From Burkholderia anthina (GTDB taxonomy: Bacteria > Pseudomonadota > Gammaproteobacteria > Burkholderiales > Burkholderiaceae): a DNA stretch of 64,000 bases. Positions 7,995 through 16,501 of the stretch are shown here, one piece after another. The position numbers were made by a program, and so were the translations under genes. The stretch lies in contig NZ_CABVLY010000020.1 in the NCBI RefSeq assembly GCF_902498995.1, forward strand, positions 87,955 to 151,954, written 5' to 3'. Numbering within the stretch: the stretch's first letter is position 1; the number at the start of each line of letters is the position of its first letter. The notes below the pieces were generated by a model. The model ran no database searches. It was given only the letters and a program-made list of their open reading frames with translations, and was not told the origin of the DNA.

Positions 7995-9551
7995 TTACAG
8001 TCCGATCTCCTGCCAGAGCCGGTCGACGCGCGCCTTCACGGCGGCATCCATCTCGATCGGGCGGCCCCATTCGCGGTTCGTCTCGCCGGGCCACTTGTTG
8101 GTCGCGTCGAGCCCCATCTTCGAGCCGAGGCCCGCGACGGGCGATGCGAAATCGAGATAGTCGATCGGCGTGCTGTCGACCATCACGGTGTCGCGCACCG
8201 GATCGACGCGCGTCGTGATCGCCCAGATCACTTCGTTCCAGTCACGGATATTCACGTCCTCGTCGACCACCACGATGAACTTCGTATACATGAATTGCCG
8301 CAGGAAGCTCCACACGCCGAACATCACGCGCTTCGCGTGGCCCGCGTAGCTCTTCTTCATCTGGACGATGGCCATCCGGTAGCTGCAGCCTTCCGGTGGC
8401 AGGTAGAAGTCGGTGATCTCCGCGAACTGCTTCTGCAGCAGCGGCACGAACACCTCGTTGAGCGCGACGCCGAGCACGGCCGGCTCGTCGGGCGGCTTGC
8501 CCGTATAGGTCGAGTGATAGATCGCGTCGCGGCGCATCGTGATGCGCTCGACGGTGAACACGGGAAACCACTCCTGCTCGTTGTAATAGCCGGTGTGGTC
8601 GCCGTACGGGCCTTCGAGCGCGTGTTCGTACGCGGCGGACGCGTTGCCGGCCGGACGCGGCGGCGCGCCGGCCGGGGCAGGGGCGGGCGTGCCTTCCTGC
8701 GGATGGATGAAGCCTTCGAGCACGATCTCCGCGCGTGCGGGCACCTGCAGCGTGTCGACGCCGGGCGTCAGGCACTTCGCGAGCTCGGTGCGGCTGCCGC
8801 GCAGCAGGCCGGCGAACTGATATTCGGACAGCGAATCGGGCACGGGCGTCACGGCGCCCAGCGTCGTGGCGGGATCCGCGCCGAGCACGACGGCGACCGG
8901 ATACGGCTTGCCCGGGTTCTTCAGCGCGAATTCGCGGAAGTCGAGCGCGCCGCCGCGATGCGCGAGCCAGCGCATGATCAGTTTGTTGCGGCCGATCAGT
9001 TGCTGGCGGTAGATGCCGAGGTTCTGGCGGGACTTGTTCGGTCCGCGCGTGACGGTGAGCCCCCACGTGACGAGCGGCCCCGCATCGCCCGGCCAGCAGG
9101 TCTGGATCGGCAGCTTGTTGAGGTCGACGTCGGCGCCTTCCCAGACGATCTCCTGGCACGGCGGCGACGACACCGATTTCGGCGCCATGTCCCATACCGC
9201 CTTCGCGAGCGACAGCAGCTTGCCGGCGTCCTTCAGGCTCCTGGGCGGATCCGGCTCCTTCAGCGCGGACAGCAGCCGCCCGAGATCGCGCAGCGAGCCG
9301 AGCGCGGCATCGTCGCCCGCATCGACGCCCATCCCGAGCGCGACGCGGCGCGGCGTGCCGAACAGGTTGCCGAGCACCGGAAATGCGTTGCCGGGCGGCG
9401 CGTTGAACAGCAGCGCCGGGCCGCCGGCGCGCAGTACGCGGTCGCACAGCTCGGTCATTTCGAGCACGGGCGACACGGGTTGCGTAACGCGCCGCAGTTC
9501 GCCGAGCGCCTCGAGGCGCTGGATGAAATCGCGTAAGTCTTTGTATTTCAT
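7995..9551 (-). CDS. ubiD: 4-hydroxy-3-polyprenylbenzoate decarboxylase UbiD
   Basis: A 518-residue decarboxylase that removes the carboxyl group from the polyprenyl hydroxybenzoate intermediate of ubiquinone synthesis, using the prenylated flavin made by UbiX. The protein begins MKYKDLRDFIQRLEALGEL as in other UbiD proteins; conserved stretches include NLGIYRQQ, the GPYGDHTGYYN segment that lines the active site and binds the cofactor, and the C-terminal DATNKWPGE. It is slightly longer than E. coli UbiD owing to a Pro/Ala-rich insert near residue 300. UbiX is not in the window. Confidence 0.95.
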   Translation of the reverse strand: MKYKDLRDFIQRLEALGELRRVTQPVSPVLEMTELCDRVLRAGGPALLFNAPPGNAFPVLGNLFGTPRRVALGMGVDAGDDAALGSLRDLGRLLSALKEPDPPRSLKDAGKLLSLAKAVWDMAPKSVSSPPCQEIVWEGADVDLNKLPIQTCWPGDAGPLVTWGLTVTRGPNKSRQNLGIYRQQLIGRNKLIMRWLAHRGGALDFREFALKNPGKPYPVAVVLGADPATTLGAVTPVPDSLSEYQFAGLLRGSRTELAKCLTPGVDTLQVPARAEIVLEGFIHPQEGTPAPAPAGAPPRPAGNASAAYEHALEGPYGDHTGYYNEQEWFPVFTVERITMRRDAIYHSTYTGKPPDEPAVLGVALNEVFVPLLQKQFAEITDFYLPPEGCSYRMAIVQMKKSYAGHAKRVMFGVWSFLRQFMYTKFIVVVDEDVNIRDWNEVIWAITTRVDPVRDTVMVDSTPIDYLDFASPVAGLGSKMGLDATNKWPGETNREWGRPIEMDAAVKARVDRLWQEIGL

Positions 9552-9766
9552 GAAGAAGGTCCGGACCACCCGCATGACGGGCAGCAATGGGCGGGCGCAG
9601 CGGCCGGCTGCGGCCCCGAATCGACCGACGATTTTACCCGGGGCGCCGCGCACACGCCCGATAGAGAAAAAAGTTGGCCGCGCGCAAAGCCGCTACGGCA
9701 GGGGGACTGACGTTCTGAAGGGTGATTTGAAATTACTTTTTGTTATAATTTCGATGTTTTATAGTG

Positions 9767-9794
9767 TTGACGATCTATAAAACCCTGCTAGAAT
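9767..9794 (+). promoter_or_regulatory. Sigma70-type promoter of a short transcript
   Basis: TTGACG at 9767-9772 and TAGAAT at 9789-9794 are separated by 16 bases, in an AT-rich patch that contrasts with the surrounding GC. Transcription would begin near 9801 and run toward the terminator at 9915-9940. A second TATAAT at 9744-9749 lacks a well-spaced -35. Confidence 0.65.
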
Positions 9795-9800
9795 CCGCTC

Positions 9801-9940
9801 ACATTGGTTGCAGGGTAAAAGGCTTCGAGCCGCCAATCACCGATCTTTGACGCAGCGCGTCACCGTCCGCCGAAACCTGCACGGCGTATCGACGGCCTTG
9901 AGTTGTAGTCCTAGCCAGCGCCACCAGACGCTGGTTTTTT
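9801..9940 (+). ncRNA. Candidate small RNA or attenuated leader
   Basis: Between the promoter at 9767-9794 and the terminator at 9915-9940 lies a stretch of about 140 bases without a convincing open frame. Its 5' part can fold: ATTGG near 9804 pairs with CCAAT near 9838, enclosing a small GGCT-TCG-AGCC hairpin. This would give a discrete intergenic transcript ending about 205 bases before the lytic transglycosylase gene. It could be a free-standing sRNA or a leader that limits read-through into that gene. It matches no RNA family that I recognise. Confidence 0.5.
9915..9940 (+). terminator. Rho-independent terminator of the candidate sRNA
   Basis: CCAGCG (9915-9920) pairs with CGCTGG (9929-9934) around an eight-base loop and is followed by six T (9935-9940). 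Confidence 0.75.
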
Positions 9941-10147
9941 GCGTGAGTGCCATCGCGTATGCCCGCCTCGCCCATTGTGCGAAGGTGCCGGCCCTCTTAC
10001 ACCCTGGCCTCGAACGGTCTTACACCGTTTCTCCGATGCCTGCGCGTCCCAACCAAGGCGCGCGGCGTCGTGATTCCGCGGCGCGTATTCTGTCTCGCCA
10101 TCGAGCTGAGCGAGCCGCACGAGTCATGTTCATGGGAGATGATCTGA

Positions 10148-11275
10148 ATGAACGCTTGGTTATCGTGGCGTCCCAGTGAGCAGCATGCGCAGTTCGTGCG
10201 CGGTGTGCTGCGTCGCGGGACGCGTGTCAGTCACCATCTATTCAGCGTCGTCGGCTGTTGCGCTGTCGCGGTTGCGCTTGCCCTGTGGCTGCTGCCGACC
10301 GTGCGCGGTTCGCTCGCGGCGAAGCTGATGCCGGTCGTGTCCGCGGCCGTGCAGGCCGGTCCGGCCCGTCTGCTGACCGGCCATCCGCTGCCGAACTTCG
10401 CACCCGCCGGCGCGCAGCCGCAGCAGGACGATCCGCCCGAAACGGATGCGCTCGCAGTCGGCCTCGACGTCGCACCGGAACCCGCCGCGCAGAACGATGC
10501 GTCCGATCCGGCCCGCAACGGCCCGTCGCCCGTCGCACTCGCGAAGCTGATTCCGGCCCAGCGGGTGCCGGTCGATGCGCGCGACGATCGCGCGCTCGCG
10601 TCGAACCGCCAACAGGCGCTCGTCGCGACCTACCTGTCGCGCCGGTATCGCGTTGCTCAGGAGCCGCTCGGCCAGCTCGTCAAGGCCGCGTTCCAGACCG
10701 GTCACGACGTCGGCCTCGATCCGCTGCTGCTGCTGTCCGTGATGGCGATCGAATCGGGTTTCAACCCGTACGCGGAAAGCGGCGTCGGCGCACAAGGCCT
10801 GATGCAGGTGATGTCGAAGGTCCATTCCGACAAGTTCGAATATTTCGGCGGTACCGATACCGCCCTGCAGCCGCTCGCGAATCTGCAGGTCGGCGCGCTC
10901 GTGCTGAAGGACTGCATCGCACGCGGCGGCTCGCTGGCGACCGGCCTGCGTCTGTACAACGGTTCGACGAACCCGGACGACACCGCATACGGCTCGAAGG
11001 TCATGGCCGAACGCGGTCGCTTGCGCGACGTTGCCCACGGCCGCAGCGTGCCGATCAATGCGCCGCAAACGCCGGCTCAGCCGTCGAAGCCGATCGTGAC
11101 CGCGGCCGTGACGGTAGCGGCAGGCGGCGCGAAGCGCGTGCATGCGACGCTCGACGCCGCACAGCCGCTCGCCGCGAAGGGCACCGCTGCCTCGAAGGGC
11201 GCGCCGCAGCAGGACGACGCGAGCGTCGACACCGTGAAGCAGGCGCACGACGACCATTCGGAGCTGGGCGCGTAA
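10148..11275 (+). CDS. Lytic transglycosylase, SLT domain, membrane-anchored
   Basis: A 375-residue peptidoglycan-cleaving enzyme. An N-terminal membrane anchor lies at about residues 29-50, then a Pro/Ala-rich linker, then the transglycosylase SLT domain from about 160. The catalytic Glu is residue 202 in VMAIESGFNPYAESG, followed by GAQGLMQVM and a final RLYNGS motif, all family-typical. The C-terminal 90 residues are Ala-rich and low complexity. It starts with ATG after a GGGAG site. No secretion or flagellar system is next to it, so a role in general wall turnover is the simplest reading. Confidence 0.9.
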   Translation: MNAWLSWRPSEQHAQFVRGVLRRGTRVSHHLFSVVGCCAVAVALALWLLPTVRGSLAAKLMPVVSAAVQAGPARLLTGHPLPNFAPAGAQPQQDDPPETDALAVGLDVAPEPAAQNDASDPARNGPSPVALAKLIPAQRVPVDARDDRALASNRQQALVATYLSRRYRVAQEPLGQLVKAAFQTGHDVGLDPLLLLSVMAIESGFNPYAESGVGAQGLMQVMSKVHSDKFEYFGGTDTALQPLANLQVGALVLKDCIARGGSLATGLRLYNGSTNPDDTAYGSKVMAERGRLRDVAHGRSVPINAPQTPAQPSKPIVTAAVTVAAGGAKRVHATLDAAQPLAAKGTAASKGAPQQDDASVDTVKQAHDDHSELGA

Positions 11276-11305
11276 CGCCAGGCAGCTCCGGCTGGACGAT
11301 TCAAG

Positions 11306-11342
11306 GAAAAAGGCACCCGATTCGGGGTGCCTTTTCTTTTTT
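11306..11342. terminator. Terminator between convergent genes
   Basis: An AAAAGGCACCCGA stem pairs with TCGGGGTGCCTTTT, followed by further T residues on the plus strand. It ends the lytic transglycosylase transcript and, because the stem starts with A residues, may also end the aminotransferase transcript from the other side. Confidence 0.9.
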
Positions 11343-11392
11343 GCGCGTGCCGCAGGAGGGCGTGCCGGCCGAGACGGGCCCCGGGCCCTGCG

Positions 11393-12589
11393 TCAGCGCT
11401 GACCGAACAGCGTCGCGAGCCGCTCGACGGCCTCTTCGAGGCGCGAGTATGCGGTCGCATAGGACAGCCGGATATAGTCGCGCGGCGCATGCACACCGAA
11501 ATCCATGCCAGGCACCAGCACGACGCCCGCGTCGTGCAGCATCGCCTGCGTGAGCGCCGCGCTGTCGCCGGCCGCCGGGTGGGCGACGCCGCCGCAGTTC
11601 GCATATACGTAGAACGCACCGTCCGGCATCACGGGTACCGTGAAGCCGAGCCGCTCCAGCGCCGGTGCGATGAAGTCGCGGCGACGCTTGAATTCGAGCC
11701 GGCGCGCCTCGTAGATATCGAGCGTCGACGGCTCGAAGCAGGCGAGCGCCGCGTGCTGTGCGAGTGCGGAAGGGCAGATGAACAGGTTCTGCGACAGCTT
11801 TTCGAAGGTGCCGACGAGCGCCGGCGGCACGACCAGCCAGCCGAGCCGCCAGCCGGTCATGCTGAAGTATTTCGAGAAGCTGTTCACGGTGAGGACGTCG
11901 TCGCCGTACGACAGTGCCGACACGGGCGCCGCGTCGTAGCTGAGCCCCTGATAGATCTCGTCGACGATCGTGAAGCCGCCGCGTGCGCGCACGGCTTCGA
12001 CGATCCGCTTCAGCTCGTCCGGTTCGAGCGACGTGCCGGTCGGGTTCGACGGCGACGCGAGCAGCACGCCGCGCGTGCGGCTGCCCCAGCGCGTGCGGAC
12101 GTCGTCCGCGGTGAGCTGGAAGCGCGCTTCCGGGCCGCTCGGCACGAGCACCGGACGGCCTTCGGCTGCCGCGACGAAGTGCCGGTTGCACGGATACGAC
12201 GGATCGGGCATCAGCACCTCGTCGTCGCGGCCGACGAGCGCGAGGCATGCGAGCAGCAGCGCGGCCGACGCGCCGGCCGTCACGACGATCCGTTCGGGGC
12301 TGATCTTGAGGCCGTAGGCGCGCGCATAGTGCGCGGCGATCGCTTCGCGCAGCGGCGCGATGCCGAGCGCGCTCGTGTACTGCGTGACGCCGCGGCGCAG
12401 CGCGGCCGCGGCCGCCTCGACGACGGGTTCCGGCGCGGTGAAGTCCGGCTCGCCGATACCCATGTGGATAACATCGCGCCCGGAGGACTCGAGCTGCTGT
12501 GCCTCCTTCATCAGTTCCATCACGTAGAAGGGCTGGATCGCGTCGACGCGTGCGGCGAGCGTGATGAGCGAATCGGCGGTGGTATTCAT
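11393..12589 (-). CDS. PLP-dependent class I/II aminotransferase
   Basis: A 398-residue fold-type I aminotransferase of the aspartate aminotransferase superfamily. Visible motifs are GIGEPDF (44-50), the ASPSNPTGT cofactor loop (178-186), VDEIYQG (209-215), the Schiff-base lysine K240 in NSFSKYFSMTGWRLGW, and a C-terminal YIRLSYA with the substrate carboxylate-binding Arg. The amino donor and acceptor cannot be settled from sequence. It follows nusB on the same strand after 69 bases and may be the last gene of the ribBX-ribH-nusB unit. Confidence 0.9.
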   Translation of the reverse strand: MNTTADSLITLAARVDAIQPFYVMELMKEAQQLESSGRDVIHMGIGEPDFTAPEPVVEAAAAALRRGVTQYTSALGIAPLREAIAAHYARAYGLKISPERIVVTAGASAALLLACLALVGRDDEVLMPDPSYPCNRHFVAAAEGRPVLVPSGPEARFQLTADDVRTRWGSRTRGVLLASPSNPTGTSLEPDELKRIVEAVRARGGFTIVDEIYQGLSYDAAPVSALSYGDDVLTVNSFSKYFSMTGWRLGWLVVPPALVGTFEKLSQNLFICPSALAQHAALACFEPSTLDIYEARRLEFKRRRDFIAPALERLGFTVPVMPDGAFYVYANCGGVAHPAAGDSAALTQAMLHDAGVVLVPGMDFGVHAPRDYIRLSYATAYSRLEEAVERLATLFGQR

Positions 12590-12658
12590 GGGGCGGGCGG
12601 AGCGGGGAGCGGAGGGAGAACGAAAAACGGGCGCTTGCGCGCCCGTCCAACTACGGAA

Positions 12659-13096
12659 TCAGCCGTTGCGGCGTGCCTGCGTTTCAGCAGGGCGCAGCTT
12701 CGCGGCGAGCTTGTCGAGCACGCCGTTGACGTACTTGTAGCCGTCGGAGCCGCCGAACGTCTTCGCGAGTTCGACTGCTTCGTTGATGATCACGCGGTAC
12801 GGCGTTTCGACATGGTGCGTGAGTTCGAACGTCGCGATCAGCAGCACGGCGCGTTCGACCGGCGACAACTGGTCGACCGGACGGTCGAGCGACGGCGTGA
12901 GGGCTTCGACGAGCGTTGCATGCTCGCGAATCACGCCGTGCAGGATCGCGTCGAGCAGCTCCTTGTCGGCCTTGTCGTAACCGAGCGCGCCGCGCAGTTG
13001 CGCGTCGATCTCGCCGGAGGACGCGTTCGACAGCAGCCACTGATACAGGCCCTGCGTCGCCAGCTCGCGCGATTGTCGGCGGGCGCTCTTCTTCAT
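12659..13096 (-). CDS. nusB: Transcription antitermination factor NusB
   Basis: A 145-residue all-helical RNA-binding protein that joins NusE (S10) at boxA to promote antitermination of rRNA operons. It begins KKSARRQSRELATQGLYQW and contains VDQLSPVERAVLLIATFEL and VIINEAVELAKTFGG, all typical. Its ATG overlaps the stop of ribH by four bases, so translation is coupled to riboflavin synthesis, the usual beta-proteobacterial arrangement. Confidence 0.96.
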   Translation of the reverse strand: MKKSARRQSRELATQGLYQWLLSNASSGEIDAQLRGALGYDKADKELLDAILHGVIREHATLVEALTPSLDRPVDQLSPVERAVLLIATFELTHHVETPYRVIINEAVELAKTFGGSDGYKYVNGVLDKLAAKLRPAETQARRNG

Positions 13097-13614
13097 GCGC
13101 GCTCCTCTTCGTCGTCTTCGTCTTCTTCTTCGTCCTCATCCTCGTCGTCGCCGAGCTGGTCGAGGGCCATCGTCAGGTTGGCCATCTCGACGGCGACGCG
13201 TGCGGCGTCACGACCCTTTTCGGTCATGCGCGCGACGGCCTGCTCGTCGTTTTCGGTTGTCAGGACCGCGTTTGCGATCGGCAGGTTGAAGTCGAGGCCG
13301 ATGCGGGTGATGCCCGCGCCGCTTTCGTTCGACACGAGTTCGAAGTGGTACGTCTCGCCGCGGATCACCGCGCCGAGCGCGATCAGTGCGTCGAACTGGC
13401 CGCTTTCGGCGAGCTTTTGCAGCGCGAGCGGGATTTCCAGCGCGCCGGGCACCGACACGAGCAGCACGTCTTCACCGGAGACGCCGAGGCGTTCGAGTTC
13501 TTCGACGCATGCATCGGCGAGGCCGTTGCAGACGGGTTCGTTGAAGCGGGATTGCACGATGCCGATACGCAGGCCGTCGCCTTCGAGATTCGGTTGGTAT
13601 TGTCCGATTTCCAT
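13093..13614 (-). CDS. ribH: 6,7-dimethyl-8-ribityllumazine synthase RibH
   Basis: A 173-residue enzyme that condenses the dihydroxybutanone phosphate made by RibB with the pyrimidine from RibD to form the lumazine precursor of riboflavin. The substrate-binding stretches SRFNEPVCNGL, VPGALEIPLAL and ALGAVIRGETYHFE and the TTENDEQA loop are intact. The usual enzyme ends near residue 155; here about 18 further residues, almost all Asp and Glu (from DDEDEDEEEDEDDEEERA), are added. The gene lies 53 bases after ribBX and overlaps nusB. Confidence 0.95.
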   Translation of the reverse strand: MEIGQYQPNLEGDGLRIGIVQSRFNEPVCNGLADACVEELERLGVSGEDVLLVSVPGALEIPLALQKLAESGQFDALIALGAVIRGETYHFELVSNESGAGITRIGLDFNLPIANAVLTTENDEQAVARMTEKGRDAARVAVEMANLTMALDQLGDDEDEDEEEDEDDEEERA

Positions 13615-13667
13615 GATCTGGTCCGTGGTGTGGATGAACGGTTATAGGGCGAAAGCGCCGTGGCGGG

Positions 13668-14810
13668 TTACGCGTTGGACGCCGGGCAGGACTTGGCTTC
13701 GCCGCCGGGCATCGGAATGAAGCCCGTGACTTCGAGGCCGTAGCCGGACATGCTGCCCAGCTTGCGCGGATTCGACAGCACCTGCATCTTGCCGACGCCG
13801 ACATCGCGCAGGATCTGCGCGCCGATGCCGAACGTCTTGAAATCCACCGGCCGGCGCTTGAGCGCGGCGGCCTTCTCTTCCTCGTCGAACGCCTTGAAGA
13901 CGTCGATCAGGTGTTCCTTCGTGTCGCCGCAGTTGAGCAGCACGATCACGCCGAGGTCGCGCTGCGCGATGTCGCGCATCGCGGCGTCGAGCGTCCACGA
14001 GTGGGTCGAGATGCTCGTCTCGAGCAGATCGAGCACCGACAGCGGCTCGTGCACGCGCACCGGCGTGTCGACGTCCGGCGACGGCGTGCCGCGCACCAGC
14101 GCGATGTGCGGCGAGCCGCTCGGCTGGTCGCGGTACAGCACCGCGCGGAACTCGCCGTGCGCGGTCTGCATCGTGCGCTCGGCGATCCGCTCGATGATCG
14201 ATTCGGTGCGGCTGCGGTACTGGATCAGGTCGGCGATCGTGCCGATCTTCAGATCGTGCTCCTTCGCGAACTCGAGCAGGTCGGGCAGGCGCGCCATCGT
14301 GCCGTCGTCCTTGATGACCTCGCAGATCACCGCGGCCGGCGTGAGGCCGGCGAGCGCGGTGAAGTCGCAGCCGGCCTCGGTGTGGCCGGCGCGCACGAGC
14401 ACGCCGCCCGGCTGCGCCATGATCGGGAACACGTGGCCCGGCTGCACGATGTGCTCGGGGCGCACGTCGTGCGCGACCGCCGTGGCGATCGTGTGCGCGC
14501 GGTCGGCGGCCGAGATGCCGGTCGTCACGCCTTCGGCCGCTTCGATGCTGACCGTGAAGGCGGTGCCGTACTGGGTGCCGTTGCGATAGGTCATCAGCGG
14601 CAGGTGCAGCTGCTTGCAGCGTTCCTGCGTCAACGTCAGACAAATCAGGCCGCGGCCGTACTTGGCCATGAAGTTGATCGCTTCCGGCGTGACGAATTCG
14701 GCGGCGATCACGAGATCGCCTTCGTTTTCGCGGTCTTCTTCGTCGACCAGGATCACCATCCGGCCGGCTTTCAACTCCGCGATGATGTCGAGCGTGGAGG
14801 CGAGCGTCAT
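13668..14810 (-). CDS. ribBX: 3,4-dihydroxy-2-butanone 4-phosphate synthase with degenerate cyclohydrolase domain (RibBX)
   Basis: A 380-residue protein. Residues 1 to about 205 form an intact RibB domain, with the metal-binding DEEDRENEGD (23-32) and PGHVFPIMAQPGG and GHTEAG motifs; this converts ribulose 5-phosphate to the four-carbon riboflavin precursor. The C-terminal half has the length and ending (TFGIGAQILRDVGV) of GTP cyclohydrolase II, but the zinc-binding Cys triad and the HSECLTGD region are missing: after VRVHEPLSVLDL there is no Cys cluster. So GTP opening must come from a separate RibA elsewhere. It heads the ribBX-ribH-nusB unit. Confidence 0.93.
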   Translation of the reverse strand: MTLASTLDIIAELKAGRMVILVDEEDRENEGDLVIAAEFVTPEAINFMAKYGRGLICLTLTQERCKQLHLPLMTYRNGTQYGTAFTVSIEAAEGVTTGISAADRAHTIATAVAHDVRPEHIVQPGHVFPIMAQPGGVLVRAGHTEAGCDFTALAGLTPAAVICEVIKDDGTMARLPDLLEFAKEHDLKIGTIADLIQYRSRTESIIERIAERTMQTAHGEFRAVLYRDQPSGSPHIALVRGTPSPDVDTPVRVHEPLSVLDLLETSISTHSWTLDAAMRDIAQRDLGVIVLLNCGDTKEHLIDVFKAFDEEEKAAALKRRPVDFKTFGIGAQILRDVGVGKMQVLSNPRKLGSMSGYGLEVTGFIPMPGGEAKSCPASNA

Positions 14811-15000
14811 AAGGGGGCGAGAAAGAGGAAAGTGCGTATTTTACGCCAGCCGGACCGCGTTTCGGCTGGCACCGGCTGTGCGCGGCCGGCGAGCGCGCCG
14901 CAAAGCGATGCAACCGGCTTCCGGCACGGGGCCGTTCATGCTGCCGCGGCCCGCCCGCGCAAGCGGGCGGCCGCGAGCCGGGCCGGGCCCCGGCGGTGCG

Positions 15001-15519
15001 TCACGCGTGCTCGTTGCGGCCGCCGAGATAGTCCAGCTTGCCGAGTTCGACGCCGCTGTGGCGCAGGATGTCGTACGCGGTCGTCACGTGGAAGAAGAAG
15101 TTGGGCAGCACGAAGTTCAGCAGGTACGACTGGCCGGTGAATTCGATCGGGCCGACGCGCATCTTGAGCACGATCTGGCGCGTTTCGCTGCCGTCGATCT
15201 GCGCGGCGTCGAACCCTTTCAGATAGTCGATCGTTTTCTGGATGCGCGCGTGCAGCTCGTCGAAGCTCTGCTCGACGTCCGGGTAGCTCGGGATATCGGT
15301 GCCGGCGAGCCGCGCGGCGCAGCCCTTGGCCGTGTCGGTCGCGATGTAGACCTGGCGGACGAGCGGCAGCATGTCCGGATAGAGGCGTGCGCCGATGAAC
15401 ACCGACGGGTCGATCTGCTTCTCGGCCGCATGCGCCTGCGCCTTGCCGAGGATGTGCTGCAGGTTGGTGAGGCCGCGGATCAGGACGGGCAGCGAAGCCT
15501 GGTACATCGAGATGGACAT
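15001..15519 (-). CDS. DUF1993 family protein
   Basis: A 172-residue predicted four-helix bundle protein of the DUF1993 family, a relative of the DinB-like group. It starts SISMYQASLPVLIRGLTNL and has the FHVTTAYDILRHSGVELGK C-terminal helix that is typical. Members are found in many proteobacteria and fungi and have no established activity. It sits between the two blocks of riboflavin genes on the same strand, but nothing in the sequence ties it to riboflavin. Confidence 0.85.
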   Translation of the reverse strand: MSISMYQASLPVLIRGLTNLQHILGKAQAHAAEKQIDPSVFIGARLYPDMLPLVRQVYIATDTAKGCAARLAGTDIPSYPDVEQSFDELHARIQKTIDYLKGFDAAQIDGSETRQIVLKMRVGPIEFTGQSYLLNFVLPNFFFHVTTAYDILRHSGVELGKLDYLGGRNEHA

Positions 15520-15857
15520 GGGGACGACTCCTTGAGGAAGAGGGGCAGCCGGTGCGCGGCGCGCCGTGTGTCGCGGCGCCGAAACCGCTGCCGTTGCATC
15601 TTAGCGCGACGCGATGACCCGTGCGCGTCGTTGGCCGTTCGGCCAGGTGTCGGGACGGACCGGGGCACGGGCGTCGAGCGATCGGCCCGTCGCGAGGCAG
15701 GGAAGCGCGGGCGGAATCAGGGTAGCCGGGCGAGCCGGACGCAGACGGCCGGCGAATGGTCCGGCACGGCCGGAACGAGGCGGCTTCCGCTCGTCCTCCG
15801 GGCAACGTCGGGCCGAACCGCCCGCCGCCGTTCTGTTTGCCGGCGGGAACCGGTCAG
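15520..15857. other. Intergenic stretch without recognised feature
   Basis: This 338-base stretch lies between DUF1993 and ribE, both on the minus strand. It is very GC-rich and contains several imperfect inverted repeats of GCCGG type. I see no gene, no FMN riboswitch core and no clear terminator. Confidence 0.4.
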
Positions 15858-16487
15858 TCAGTCCTGGTGCACGCCCTGCGACGCCGACATTATCCGCTCG
15901 ACATACCGCGCAATCATGTCGACTTCGAGATTGACCTTGTCGCCGGCCTTCACGTGCCGCAGCGTCGTGACTTCGACCGTATGCGGAATCAGGTTGATCG
16001 AGAATTCGCAGCCGTCCGCGCGATCGTCGACCGTGTTGACGGTCAGGCTCACGCCGTTGACCGTGATCGAACCCTTGTACGCGAGATAGCGGCCAAGCTC
16101 GCGCGGCGCGACGATCCGCAGTTCGTGCGATTCGCCGACCGGCGCGAAGCGCGTCACGGTGCCGAGGCCGTCGACGTGGCCCGACACGATGTGGCCGCCG
16201 AGCCGGTCGTGCGCGCGCAGCGCCTTCTCGAGGTTCACGTCGCCCGGCTGCGCGAGGCCGACCGTGCGGTTCAGGCTTTCGCGCGACACGTCGACGTCGA
16301 AGCCGGCTTCGGTCTTTTCGATCACCGTCATGCACGCGCCCTGGATCGCGATGCTGTCGCCGAGCGCGACATCGGCGAGGTCGAGGCCGCCTGCCTGCAC
16401 GGTCAGGCGCACGCCCGCGTCGGCCGATGCGCCCAGCGGGCTGATCGATTCGATGCGGCCGACGGCCGCGACAATTCCCGTAAACAT
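15858..16487 (-). CDS. ribE: Riboflavin synthase alpha chain
   Basis: A 209-residue enzyme that dismutates two lumazine molecules to riboflavin. It consists of two lumazine-binding beta-barrel repeats: the first starts MFTGIVAAVGRIESI and ends near residue 95, the second contains GGHIVSGHVDGLGTV and GSITVNGVSLTVN. Length and both motifs match active synthases. It lies 14 bases after ribD, so the two are one operon with hemL upstream. Confidence 0.96.
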   Translation of the reverse strand: MFTGIVAAVGRIESISPLGASADAGVRLTVQAGGLDLADVALGDSIAIQGACMTVIEKTEAGFDVDVSRESLNRTVGLAQPGDVNLEKALRAHDRLGGHIVSGHVDGLGTVTRFAPVGESHELRIVAPRELGRYLAYKGSITVNGVSLTVNTVDDRADGCEFSINLIPHTVEVTTLRHVKAGDKVNLEVDMIARYVERIMSASQGVHQD

Positions 16488-16501
16488 CGTGGCGATCCCG
16501 T

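Noticed and set aside
9744..9749. TATAAT as main promoter of the sRNA candidate
   Set aside because: The nearest TTGAAA is only 11 bases upstream; the TTGACG/TAGAAT pair downstream is better spaced.
13098..13150. CRISPR-like or microsatellite repeat in CTTCGTC-rich sequence
   Set aside because: It is the coding sequence of the acidic RibH tail, without regular spacers.
14811..15000. FMN riboswitch before ribBX
   Set aside because: No AGGGCGGGGTGAAAGTCCC-like core was found here or before ribE, ribD or hemL.
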